A DNA stretch of 64,000 nucleotides from Acidobacteriota bacterium (GTDB taxonomy: Bacteria > Acidobacteriota > Terriglobia > Acidiferrales > UBA7541), in the NCBI GenBank assembly GCA_003225295.1, contig QHYZ01000057.1, positions 1 to 64,000 of the forward strand, in the 5' to 3' direction. Every line of letters begins with the position of its first letter. Within the stretch, counting starts at the first letter, position 1. Made by a program: the position numbers and the translations under genes. Below, piece by piece: positions 54,170-62,755 of this stretch. The notes under the pieces are model-generated. The model was given only the letters and a program-made list of their open reading frames with translations. It was not told where the DNA came from and did no database searches.

Positions 54170-54975
54170 CCCAGCCCGTGAAACGGAAAACCAGCAGCAA
54201 GAAACGGGAAGCCGGCCCGCTTAAAAGAGTGGGGTTGGCGCGGGCGCTCTCGAAACTCGGCTATTGCTCCCGATCCCGCGCTGCCGAGCTGATTGCTGCC
54301 GGGCAGGTGAAATGGAATGGAGCGGTGCGCCGCGATCCGCAAACGCCGGTGCACCTCGGAAGGGACCGGATCGAAATCGACGGGCAGCCGTTAGCACCTA
54401 GTTCCAAAATTTATCTTGCTCTCAACAAACCTCGCGGCGTAGTGACCACCGCGGCAGACGAAAAAAGCCGGGAGACCGTGTACGCGTATTTGCCGGAGGG
54501 CCTGCCATGGATTGCGCCGGTCGGCCGGCTCGACAAAGCCAGCGAAGGATTACTGCTTCTTACGAATGATTCGGAATGGGCGGCCCGCATTACCGCACCG
54601 GAGACCCATCTCGATAAGACGTACCACGTGCAAATTCGGGCCATTGCCGATGAAGCGCTGGTGCAGGCATTGCGAAGCGGAATCCGCGCCAAGGATGGCG
54701 AATTGCTGTGCTTGAAAAAAGTCTGCATTCTTCGCCATGGCGAACGTTATTCGTGGCTCGAAATTGTGCTGGAAGAAGGCAAGAACCGGCACATCAGGCG
54801 AATGCTCGAAGCGCTGAAAATAGAAGTGCGCCGGCTCGTGCGTGTGGCCATCGGGCCGCTGGCGCTGGGCGAACTTCCGAAGGGCGGAACTCGTCCGCTG
54901 GAACAGCAAGAGAAGCAGGAGTTGGATCGCGCCATGCGTGCGCCGAACCGCGAACCCGCTTCTTCTGCTCGGTAG
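54166..54975 (+). CDS. RsuA/RluB-family rRNA pseudouridine synthase
   Basis: A 269-residue enzyme isomerising uridine in ribosomal RNA. It has an S4 RNA-binding domain (VGLARALSKLGYCSRSRAAEL, IAAGQVKWNG) and a catalytic domain with the aspartate in VGRLDKASEGLLLLTND, plus KTYHVQI and LEEGKNRHIRRMLEAL. The N-terminus carries a basic lead (KRKTSSKKREAG). It starts within the stop of the selenoprotein gene (ATGA), so the two are probably co-translated. RluB, RluE and RsuA act on different sites; the target here is uncertain. Confidence 0.94.
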   Translation: MTQPVKRKTSSKKREAGPLKRVGLARALSKLGYCSRSRAAELIAAGQVKWNGAVRRDPQTPVHLGRDRIEIDGQPLAPSSKIYLALNKPRGVVTTAADEKSRETVYAYLPEGLPWIAPVGRLDKASEGLLLLTNDSEWAARITAPETHLDKTYHVQIRAIADEALVQALRSGIRAKDGELLCLKKVCILRHGERYSWLEIVLEEGKNRHIRRMLEALKIEVRRLVRVAIGPLALGELPKGGTRPLEQQEKQELDRAMRAPNREPASSAR

Positions 54976-54981
54976 CCAGAC

Positions 54982-57198
54982 CTATTTGGATTTGTAAGTG
55001 AAGTTCACTTTTGTTTCTTCCTCGAGAACCAGCGGCCTGACAAAGTTGTACGAATTCCCTGCCCTGGGCACGTCCACGCGAACCGGCAGCACACCGGAAA
55101 TGCGTTGCTGGAGATTCGTGACGTTCGAGGAAGCGGCCATCTGCTGCTTCTCGGCGTTCTTACGAACGTCGCGCTGAAGACGTTCTAAATCAAGAGTCGA
55201 ATAGCCATTGAGTGGCCCGTTGGCGGCGGTAACTTCCACCAATTCCGAAGCCGCACCAAGGCTGAGAGCGAAATTGAACGGCACCGGCCCGCCGCCGTCA
55301 TAATTGATCTGACTTACAAGCTGCTTGAAGCCCAACGCATTGACTGCAATCTTGACTCGTCCCGTGGACAAGTTCGAAACGATCCAGCGACCCGAATTGT
55401 CTGTTACCACGGTTCGCTGCGCTCCCGTGTCGATCTGCGTCACCGTGACTTGCGCGTTGGGGACCATTGCTCCGGTGGGGTCTACAACGATTCCGCCTAG
55501 CTGTCCGGGAAGCAAAGACAACATGTCGAAGGAATATCCCCTGGCCATCCCGTTCAGAGCACCTTCCGCTCCGGAGACATCCAGCGAAGTAGCCGGCAAC
55601 AAATTCGCGGCGATGGCGTCGCCGCCAAAGTCTTTCACCTTGTACTGTTCCGGGAGAAAGACCTCCCATTCCAAGAGGTTGATCGGGACGTCCATCTTCG
55701 GAAGCACAAGGTCGGAGCCGCCTTTTTTCGCGAACGGCGCACCCGAATGCATGAATACGAACGAAACCGTGTAGGAGTCGACTGGCCGGAAGCCCGCGCG
55801 CAGCAAGGGCACTCGGTTGCCATCCGGCCCCTCAACGGGCTTCACTTTTTCCCCGGCAACTTCGGCGGACAGAATGCTCGCGCCTGCGGGCAAAGCCACT
55901 TTCAAGAACGGCTGCGCCTGATTTTTGATGGTGAGTCTTATTTCCGTTAACGAGCGGCCCTCGGTAGTCACGAGCGTAGTAACCACCGCACGTTCGGCGA
56001 CCGCCGCGATCACGCTGCTGTCCGGAAAGCGCGTCCACTCGAGCGCGAGGGCAGGTTTCTCGTTCGGCTGTTTGTGATAACGAAATGCCGCTTGCATGGG
56101 AGAGTGCGCGAGCGAACGCAGATACGGACTCATCTCCTTGAAATCTATACGCTTGAGGCCGCCGGCTTCCGTGGCGGTTAACTCGATCGTTCCGGCGCCC
56201 TCGACCAGAACTTCGCCGGTTTCGCGCTGGGCATCCTTGAAGCTGAGAAACGGGGCGTCTGCCCTGGTGGCGGAGATGGATTTCTCCATGGAGATCAGGA
56301 ACTCGTGGCTTCGCTGGGCTGGGCCGGTGACCTTCAGGGTCAAGACGCCGGATTCCACCTCGCTGGACTCCACCGATGCGCCGGTCGCGCCGGTGATTTC
56401 AAATCCTGTTGGGACTTCAATTTGAAATTGAGAGGGCTCGCCTTGCACAACAGTAATATCGGCGAGGGCGGCGATTCGAATGTCTGCTTCGCTGACGGAA
56501 ACGAGGGTCTCGACGTCAGAGAGAAAGCGCACCTCTTTGGGCACAACAGGGGTGGCCGTCTCCCGGGTTGTCCACCAGATGTTCGTGGGCTGTCCAGGGA
56601 CGAGCGTGGCTTCGATGGCAGTTTGCCCCTTCTCGGAGGACCTGGAGGTGATGAGGCCGAGGCTGATTCGAACGTTGGTGTGGTCGCCCGGAACAACAAG
56701 CGCGAGCCGCACACTACCCGCCGACGGCACGGGAAGACTAAAGGAAGCGCGCCCCGCTTCCATGGTCAAGGGAAGGCCGGCATCGAGGGTGACGGCGAAG
56801 TCCGCCGGTCCAACAAGAACAGCCGTGTGGGTTCCATTTTCTAGTGCGAGAGGCAGGCCCTTCCCTTCTTGGCGAGCGTCGAGAATAGCCATGCCCGTGG
56901 TCAGAGGAATCTTGGTTGCGCCCTTGTGAAGGATTTCTCCCTGCAATTGCACCGTGCCCTGCACCGATTCGTTGGCCACACGGAACTTCAGGTCGGCGCG
57001 CTTCATGGTGTACGGGACAGGCGGCGCATCTGGTTTCCTGGCAGGTTTGCCGGCCAGTTCGATCAGCCGGTTGTATTCGTCGAGAGGGAGCGTCACATTG
57101 CCAGCAGCCGGTACGGGAGGACGAGCGAGTTCGTCTGCTGCTGCAAAACAAGGGAGCACCAGCACCCATGCCACCATTATTGATAAGATCTTTTTCAC
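54982..57198 (-). CDS. Large exported protein with a carboxypeptidase-regulatory-like domain
   Basis: A 738-residue protein with a signal peptide (about 1-22, ends CFAAADE). A long beta-rich region (about 30-550) has no recognised domain; then GGIVVDPTGAMVPNAQVTVTQ to about 640 forms a carboxypeptidase-regulatory-like (Cna-B-type) domain as in many outer-membrane proteins. It shares its beginning (LPLDEYNRLIELAGKP, PPVPYTMKRADLKFRV) and end (SGVLPVRVDVPRAG) with the protein encoded just upstream, so the two are paralogues. Its start overlaps that gene's stop by 4 bases. Function unknown; probably outer-membrane or periplasmic. Confidence 0.88.
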   Translation of the reverse strand: MKKILSIMVAWVLVLPCFAAADELARPPVPAAGNVTLPLDEYNRLIELAGKPARKPDAPPVPYTMKRADLKFRVANESVQGTVQLQGEILHKGATKIPLTTGMAILDARQEGKGLPLALENGTHTAVLVGPADFAVTLDAGLPLTMEAGRASFSLPVPSAGSVRLALVVPGDHTNVRISLGLITSRSSEKGQTAIEATLVPGQPTNIWWTTRETATPVVPKEVRFLSDVETLVSVSEADIRIAALADITVVQGEPSQFQIEVPTGFEITGATGASVESSEVESGVLTLKVTGPAQRSHEFLISMEKSISATRADAPFLSFKDAQRETGEVLVEGAGTIELTATEAGGLKRIDFKEMSPYLRSLAHSPMQAAFRYHKQPNEKPALALEWTRFPDSSVIAAVAERAVVTTLVTTEGRSLTEIRLTIKNQAQPFLKVALPAGASILSAEVAGEKVKPVEGPDGNRVPLLRAGFRPVDSYTVSFVFMHSGAPFAKKGGSDLVLPKMDVPINLLEWEVFLPEQYKVKDFGGDAIAANLLPATSLDVSGAEGALNGMARGYSFDMLSLLPGQLGGIVVDPTGAMVPNAQVTVTQIDTGAQRTVVTDNSGRWIVSNLSTGRVKIAVNALGFKQLVSQINYDGGGPVPFNFALSLGAASELVEVTAANGPLNGYSTLDLERLQRDVRKNAEKQQMAASSNVTNLQQRISGVLPVRVDVPRAGNSYNFVRPLVLEEETKVNFTYKSK

Positions 57199-59195
57199 TT
57201 GCCACCTGCCTTTTTCTCGTGCTGATAACTTAATCCCGGGGAAGGAGCCTGATTTTCGCCGGTCAGTTCGGAGACCAAGTAGAGCGAAGGTCCAAATGCG
57301 GGGAACGCCACACGAATGGGGAGAATCCCAGCGCGCTTCCCTGCCAACGAGTCGGCCCTGAATTTATCGACAAGAGCCTGAGTTGCGACTTGAGAGCGCT
57401 TCGATTTTTGTTCGTCTTTGGAATCCATGTCCGGTGACGGTGGCAACGGAGTGACCGGGGAGGCCACGGCCGCAACTGTTCCTCCGACCCCGCCGCTGAA
57501 TTTCGCTGGAGGATTTAGCGCGGAGGAGATGGGATTTTCATAGGGTTCGGTTCGAAACGCTCCTGGTTCGGGCGTCACTCTAAAGAGCGGCGGATGATAA
57601 ACCAGGAGTCCCGTGCGCGAGACCGGCAGATCAAGAGCGGGCAACGCCAATTTGAACTGGCCCTTGTCATTCCAGGCGGCGCCGCGGCTCAAATAGACAA
57701 CCTCAACGGCGAACTCCGGCGCTTCTTCGCCGGCGCGCGCTTTATCGAGGGGCAAGAGGAGGCTGCCGTCCGGCGACTGCCCCGGCCGCACCGCTTTGCC
57801 CCCAAGGGAGGCGCTCCAAAGCGTGGCACCCGGCGGCAAGGTAATCTTCAGGAAGTTGCGCTGGTTATTTCGAACCGCGTAGCGCGCCTGGACCAGCGTT
57901 TTCCCTTCGCTGCTGACGAGCACCTGGTAGCGCGCTTCCGAGACGTTGGCCATCAGCACGGCTTGAGGCGTATAACGCGCCACGTTCAAGCTGAGCGACC
58001 GCGTCAATTTCCCGTCTCCGGTGCGAAACCGGAATGCCGCGAGCGAAGGAGACTGTCGATTCGAAACCATTTCGCCGAGGTCCGTCGCGTCCGCGCTATC
58101 AAGTCCTTCGGATTGGAGATCCTTGATTTCTCCGGCGCCGAGGACTTCCACCGCAACGCCGCCGTTTTCGCGCTCGGTGTTGAGAAGACGAAGAAGAGGA
58201 ATTTCGATCTGTCCTTCGCGGGGGCTGCGAGTTTCTCCGATCACGACGAACCGTGCGCTTTGCTCTACGACTTCCAGGAATGTAACCGAGAGCTCGTTGG
58301 CCTTTACCTCCCAGTCAGCCACCATTGCGCCGAGAACCTCGTTGATCGTTACTTTATCTGGGATCTCAATTCGCGCGACGCGTGCTGCGCCCTGCGTTAC
58401 CTCCAGATTTACTTCGGCGTTGATGGAGGTCGAGTCTTCGCCCAGCCCCAGGAGTTGCGTCAGCGATCCGCGCATTCGCAAAGGCTGCGTGGCGCGGTGG
58501 TCCTCGGTTTTCCTATGCCAAGCGAACGCCAGTGCTTCGTTTCCGCGTCCGTAAGCGATCCACTTGCTTTCCGCCGCGGATTCGGATTTCTCAGAGAGAA
58601 GGCCGCCCGTGAGTCTGACGTCCACGCCCGGGCGAGGAAGTTGCACGGACGCGCGCGTAACGCCGGACGCGGTCGAAGGCAGCGTAATACTCTCTTCGCC
58701 CGTCGACGAAGCCACGGGAATGGCGATATCAAGCAGCAAGACCGCCCGGCCCGAATGGGAAAGGAGTGCGGAGAGCTGGCTTCCCGCCTTGCCGCTGGTA
58801 TCGGACACGAGAGAAACAAGTTTGCCGTCGAGTCTTGCTTCGCGAACCAGCAGACCCGCCGGAACCGGGACGCGTACCCAGCCGTCCTTCAAGACATCGA
58901 CCGTCAGACTCGCACGGCCGGAGGCGAGTTCGCCATCAATGCGAAGCTCGTAGTCGACGCGCGTGAGCGTGGCTTCGACCGGAGGCGGCTCCGGGTCGCG
59001 TTCAACGGGATAAGCCTTCGCGTGCAGGGTCCGATATTCATCGACAGGTAAGACCACCCAGCCCGGAGAATGAGGGGTGGTCTGTCCAAAGGAGCGGGCC
59101 ACAGAAAGAAATACAAGTATGAGCAGATAAGCACAGCAGAGTGGCCATCCGGGCCTTTTTTTCAGCGGGAGAGTCGCGACAATTTGTGCGGGCAT
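57195..59195 (-). CDS. Large exported protein, paralogue of its downstream neighbour
   Basis: A 666-residue protein with an N-terminal membrane anchor or signal (LCCAYLLILVFLSVARSFGQ). Sequence blocks WVVLPVDEYRTLHAKAYP, PPVEATLTRVDYELRI and the C-terminal GILPIRVAFPAFGPSLYLV align with those of the 738-residue downstream protein, but it lacks the carboxypeptidase-like domain. The ATG at 59195 has GGAGG at the right distance; the frame stays open to 59312. It is the first gene of the pair. Function unknown. Confidence 0.85.
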   Translation of the reverse strand: MPAQIVATLPLKKRPGWPLCCAYLLILVFLSVARSFGQTTPHSPGWVVLPVDEYRTLHAKAYPVERDPEPPPVEATLTRVDYELRIDGELASGRASLTVDVLKDGWVRVPVPAGLLVREARLDGKLVSLVSDTSGKAGSQLSALLSHSGRAVLLLDIAIPVASSTGEESITLPSTASGVTRASVQLPRPGVDVRLTGGLLSEKSESAAESKWIAYGRGNEALAFAWHRKTEDHRATQPLRMRGSLTQLLGLGEDSTSINAEVNLEVTQGAARVARIEIPDKVTINEVLGAMVADWEVKANELSVTFLEVVEQSARFVVIGETRSPREGQIEIPLLRLLNTERENGGVAVEVLGAGEIKDLQSEGLDSADATDLGEMVSNRQSPSLAAFRFRTGDGKLTRSLSLNVARYTPQAVLMANVSEARYQVLVSSEGKTLVQARYAVRNNQRNFLKITLPPGATLWSASLGGKAVRPGQSPDGSLLLPLDKARAGEEAPEFAVEVVYLSRGAAWNDKGQFKLALPALDLPVSRTGLLVYHPPLFRVTPEPGAFRTEPYENPISSALNPPAKFSGGVGGTVAAVASPVTPLPPSPDMDSKDEQKSKRSQVATQALVDKFRADSLAGKRAGILPIRVAFPAFGPSLYLVSELTGENQAPSPGLSYQHEKKAGGK

Positions 59196-59443
59196 AGATG
59201 TAGCCTCCTCATCTTCAAGGTGGACCAACGAGTAAGTTCTGCTGGCGACCCGGGGACGGAGCGTGCTGTTGGGTGGATAGGATGGCGCGCTGGGCGAAGA
59301 TGGTTGTTCCATCGAGTGACTCCTTCAGAAAAAACGATCGAGCACGGCATACGACTGCCGGTACTCTGCGGTTAGAACGGCGAGTGGATTATTTCTTGCA
59401 GGGCTCGTCAGCGAGGTGGAACTCTAACGCCTGCAATTTCCCC

Positions 59444-59472
59444 TTGACACCCCACCACGGGAGATGTATTTA
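59444..59472 (+). promoter_or_regulatory. Promoter of the ArsR-type regulator
   Basis: TTGACA (59444-59449) and TATTTA (59467-59472) are 17 bases apart. The -10 box runs into the palindrome at 59470-59485, and transcription would begin near 59479. Confidence 0.55.
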
Positions 59473-59485
59473 ACCTCTAGGTTAA
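59470..59485. promoter_or_regulatory. Operator palindrome of the ArsR-type regulator
   Basis: TTAACCT-CT-AGGTTAA, with perfect 7-base arms and a 2-base centre, spans the -10 box to the predicted start of transcription. Bound repressor would block the promoter, the usual autoregulation of ArsR proteins. Confidence 0.65.
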
Positions 59486-59492
59486 TTATGCC

Positions 59493-59867
59493 ATGATCTC
59501 CGATCGCCTCAGCGCCACTTTCGCGGCCCTTGCCGATCCCACCCGTCGCGCAATCCTGGCGCGTCTAGTGTCCGGAGAGGCCTCGGTCACGCAACTGGCT
59601 GCGCCGTTCGAGATCAGCATGCCCGCCATCTCCAAGCACCTTAAGGTGCTGGAGCGCGCCGGGCTTATCGCGCGTGGACATGAGGCACAATGGAGGCCCT
59701 GCCGACTCAAGGCAGGTCCGCTCAAGGACGTTGCCGATTGGGCGGAGCACTACCGGCGGTACTGGACGGAGAGCTTTGATCGTCTGGATGACTATTTGCG
59801 CGACGTAGAGAATAGGGAGAAGAAGCATGGCTACGGGAAGCACGGTGACAAAAGAAAAAGAGCATGA
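59493..59867 (+). CDS. ArsR-family transcriptional regulator
   Basis: A 124-residue winged-helix repressor. ADPTRRAILARLVSGEASVT and ISMPAISKHLKVLERAGLIA are the ArsR HTH; the GHEAQWRPCRLKAGPLKDVAD segment with a following WAEHYRRYW belongs to the subgroup that precedes SRPBCC/AHSA1 genes. The metal-binding cysteines of classical ArsR proteins are absent. Its end overlaps the SRPBCC-type frame by 41 bases, the usual arrangement for this pair, but here the partner is decayed. Confidence 0.94.
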   Translation: MISDRLSATFAALADPTRRAILARLVSGEASVTQLAAPFEISMPAISKHLKVLERAGLIARGHEAQWRPCRLKAGPLKDVADWAEHYRRYWTESFDRLDDYLRDVENREKKHGYGKHGDKRKRA

Positions 59868-60220
59868 ACTGGTGCTCACGCCGGTCTGCGATGCTCCAAG
59901 AGAGCCTGTTTTCAAGCGTGGACCGATCCAAGCACATGGTGGGGTTCCGATCACGGGGGTTTATCCGGAGATCGTTGCGTCCGAACGGTTCGTCTTCATA
60001 AGGGCGGCGCTGGACAAAGAGGGTGATGGGCCCCTTGAAGTGCTGGGAAGTGTGACCTTCCCCGAGCAAGGCGGCTAAGAGGAAACAAATGTGGTAGACG
60101 CGCGTCATTAGCACTGCTAAGACCACTGCGGATCTCCCGGGAATGGAAGCGGGCTGGAAACAAAGCTTAGAGCGTCGCAACGCATATCTAGCAGCAGAAT
60201 CAAAGGAGGAATCATCATGA
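59827..60220 (+). pseudogene. Frameshifted SRPBCC/AHSA1-domain gene
   Basis: The frame from 59827 gives MATGSTVTKEKEHELVLTPV, the usual start of AHSA1-type SRPBCC proteins, then jumps after VFK to ITGVYPEIVASERFVFIRAA, so about 35 residues are missing, and stops at 60076-60078 after EQGG. The C-terminal part continues in another frame (frame 2): TRVISTAKTTADLPGMEAGW and KQSLERRNAYLAAE, ending at a TGA (60218-60220) that overlaps the next gene's ATG. A TAG at 60095-60097 also interrupts. So an internal deletion, a frameshift and a stop have inactivated it. Confidence 0.85.
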
Positions 60221-62715
60221 CCGAAGACCACACGCAAGATTCACAACTCCTCGAGTTCCTCCTGACCCTCTTGCGCGATCTGAAATACGCGGTCCGCTCG
60301 CTTGCTCGTGTCAAGGGGCTTGCCGTCACCGTGGTGCTCACGCTGGCGCTGGGCATCGGCGCCAACGCCGCCATCTTCAGCGTGGTGCGCGGTGTGCTGC
60401 TGCGGCCGCTCGTCAACCGCGACGAGGACCGGCTGATCTACATCCGCCAAAGTGCGCGCGGCATCGGCGCCGACAACGTTGCGTTCTCCGTGCCGGAAAT
60501 TCAGGATCTGCGCGCACGCGTCAAAACGCTGAGCGCGTTCGGCGACTTCTCCACCATCGGCTTCACCATGGTCGGCCTTGGCGAGCCGCGCGAGGTGCGT
60601 GCCGGCGTCGTCGGCGGATCGTATTTCGAGGTGATGGGGCTGCACCCAGTGCTTGGCCGACTGCTCGACGCGCGGGACGATGGCCCCAACGCCGCCGGCG
60701 CGGCCGTGCTGACCTACCGTTTCTGGAAGACCGGGCTCAACAGCGATCCGTCCGTTCTCGGCAAAACGGTCAGGCTCGGCACGCGCTCGGCCACTATCGT
60801 CGGCGTGTTGGAACCGGCGGTACCGTATCCGGCGGAGACCGAGATCATCGCCAACGTGGTGACCAGCCCGCATCATCTGTCAGCCACCATGGTGACCGGC
60901 CGCGTCCATCGGATGACTGAGCTATTCGGCCGGCTCGCTCCCGGCGCGGATCTCGCGTCGGCGCGCGCCGAGCTGCGCGCCGTTCATGGGGCGATCGTTA
61001 AAGAACACCCCGAAGCGTATTCGGCGAAAGCGGACTTCCAGATCGACGCCGTGCTGATGCGCGACCAGATCACTTCGCGCGCGCGGACGGTGCTGCTGGT
61101 GCTGCTGGCTGCCTCAGCGCTGGTGTTCGTCATTGCGTGTTCCAACGTTGCCAACCTGATTCTCTCGCGGACGGTTCGGCGCGAAGGCGAGCTGGCGATC
61201 CGGGCGGCGCTCGGCGCAAGCCGCAGCGCGCTGCGGCGTACGCTGCTGGCCGAAAGCCTGCTGCTCTGCGGAGCTGGAGCGACACTCGGAGTGCTGAGCG
61301 CGCGGCCGATGGTGGCCATCCTGGCCCGGTACGCGGCGCGCTTCTCGGTGCGAGCGCTGGATCTGACGGTGGACTCCAGCATGCTGTGGGTCGGAGCGGT
61401 GCTGGCGGTCGCCGCGGCGGTGCTTTTGGCATATGTCCCGCACCTGCCGTCGGCCGATACGTCGAATGGATTGGGCCTATCGAATGGCAGTCTGCGGATC
61501 ACTGGCAGCACGAGTCGCCGGCTACGCGTCTTTGCCGTGACTCAAATCGCAGCGTCCTTCGTGCTGCTGGCCGGCGCCAGCATGTTGCTTAAGACACTGC
61601 TCGCGTTGCAAACCGCGCAGACCGGCCTCGACACGCGCCACGTGCTCGCAATCAACGTACCGGCGATTTCCTACGGACGGACGCCCGATCAGATCACCGC
61701 TTTTTACAAAGAATCCATGCGGCGCATTACGCAGTTGCCCAGCGTGGATCGCGTCGCCTTTGGCATCGTCGTTCCTTGGCGCGACGCCGGCAGCTTCGGT
61801 CCCGGCTTCGAGTTTTCGGCGGACGGTCACGTGCGGGCGTCCGGCGAAGAAGATCCGCGAGCGCAGTTGCGGACCATCTCGCCAGGATTTTTTGCGGCCC
61901 TGGGCGTCCCGATGATCGCCGGACGCGACTTCAACGACGCCGATCGCCTAGGCGGTGAGTCGGTCGTCATCGTGAGCCAGAGTCTGGCGCAGCGGATGTT
62001 TCCCAATCAGGATGCGGTTAACCGCCACATTATGTGGACCGATCCGGTGATGAAGTTCATCGACATCAGCGCGGCACCCCGGCGCATCGTCGGCGTCGCA
62101 GCCGACGTGGACGACGAACACGTGGTGCCGGGCCCGACCTTGACCGTATACCACCCCTTCGAGCAGCAGGAGATTTGGGGAGGCCGTCTGTTCGTTCACG
62201 TAAGCGCGAATCCGTACGCTCTGGTGACCCCGATCACTCGCATTATCCGGGACATGTCCGTGGACCAGCCGGTCGAGCGCGCGGCGACGCTCGAAGACGT
62301 CCGCGCAGAGGTGCTCACGCCAGACCGGCTGAACACGCTAGTGTTCGGCGGCTTCGCCGCCGTCGCCCTGGCAATCGCGGTGGTCGGCGTGGCCGGCGTG
62401 CTGGCATTTTCGGTCAGTGGGCGGACACGTGAATTCGGTATCCGGCTGGCGATCGGATCGCAGCCCCGGCATCTCCTAACGGGTGTCATCGCCGAGGGCG
62501 CAGTGATGGCGTCGGCCGGCGTCGCGGCAGGCGCGGTATGCGGGTTCGCGCTGGCGCGTCTGGCGGGCAGCTATTTCCAGGACGTGCACATGCCGGGTGC
62601 CGTGCCGGTGACCGGCTCGGCGGCCGTGCTGCTGGCCGCAGCAGTGGTTGCATCGGTGGTGCCGGCGGCGCGCGCCGCACGCGTCGACGTCATGCAGGCG
62701 CTGCGATCAGACTGA
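60217..62715 (+). CDS. Duplicated MacB/FtsX-type ABC permease
   Basis: An 832-residue permease with two MacB/FtsX units. Unit one: helix with ALGIGANAAIFSVVRGVLL at about 45, periplasmic domain to about 285, and FtsX helices from about 290 (CSNVANLILSRTVRREGE) to 410. Unit two: RLRVFAVTQIAASFVLLAGAS at about 435, periplasmic domain (about 465-665), FtsX helices (about 690-825) with FSVSGRTREFGIRLAIG, ending ARAARVDVMQALRSD. It lacks the prefix domain seen in the permease at 39221. AAAGGAGG precedes the ATG. It follows the ArsR gene and the decayed SRPBCC gene in one operon. Such permeases usually have no dedicated ATPase gene nearby; function unknown. The stretch looks richer in G+C than its neighbours. 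Confidence 0.92.
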   Translation: MTEDHTQDSQLLEFLLTLLRDLKYAVRSLARVKGLAVTVVLTLALGIGANAAIFSVVRGVLLRPLVNRDEDRLIYIRQSARGIGADNVAFSVPEIQDLRARVKTLSAFGDFSTIGFTMVGLGEPREVRAGVVGGSYFEVMGLHPVLGRLLDARDDGPNAAGAAVLTYRFWKTGLNSDPSVLGKTVRLGTRSATIVGVLEPAVPYPAETEIIANVVTSPHHLSATMVTGRVHRMTELFGRLAPGADLASARAELRAVHGAIVKEHPEAYSAKADFQIDAVLMRDQITSRARTVLLVLLAASALVFVIACSNVANLILSRTVRREGELAIRAALGASRSALRRTLLAESLLLCGAGATLGVLSARPMVAILARYAARFSVRALDLTVDSSMLWVGAVLAVAAAVLLAYVPHLPSADTSNGLGLSNGSLRITGSTSRRLRVFAVTQIAASFVLLAGASMLLKTLLALQTAQTGLDTRHVLAINVPAISYGRTPDQITAFYKESMRRITQLPSVDRVAFGIVVPWRDAGSFGPGFEFSADGHVRASGEEDPRAQLRTISPGFFAALGVPMIAGRDFNDADRLGGESVVIVSQSLAQRMFPNQDAVNRHIMWTDPVMKFIDISAAPRRIVGVAADVDDEHVVPGPTLTVYHPFEQQEIWGGRLFVHVSANPYALVTPITRIIRDMSVDQPVERAATLEDVRAEVLTPDRLNTLVFGGFAAVALAIAVVGVAGVLAFSVSGRTREFGIRLAIGSQPRHLLTGVIAEGAVMASAGVAAGAVCGFALARLAGSYFQDVHMPGAVPVTGSAAVLLAAAVVASVVPAARAARVDVMQALRSD

Positions 62716-62755
62716 AACAGGCCGTACGCTTTCCTCCCACCGGCCGCTTCACGAC

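Larger units (their letters stand above)
59196..59492. other. Intergenic region between divergent operons
   Basis: About 297 bases. The plus-strand side carries the arsR promoter and operator (59444-59485). The minus-strand promoter of the large exported pair must lie in the rest; no clear boxes are visible. No gene supported. Confidence 0.5.

Noticed and set aside
57594-59051. Long plus-strand frame of 485 codons
   Set aside because: It is antisense to the 666-residue exported protein, rich in Arg, Ala and His, with no recognisable motif; a shadow of high-G+C codon use.
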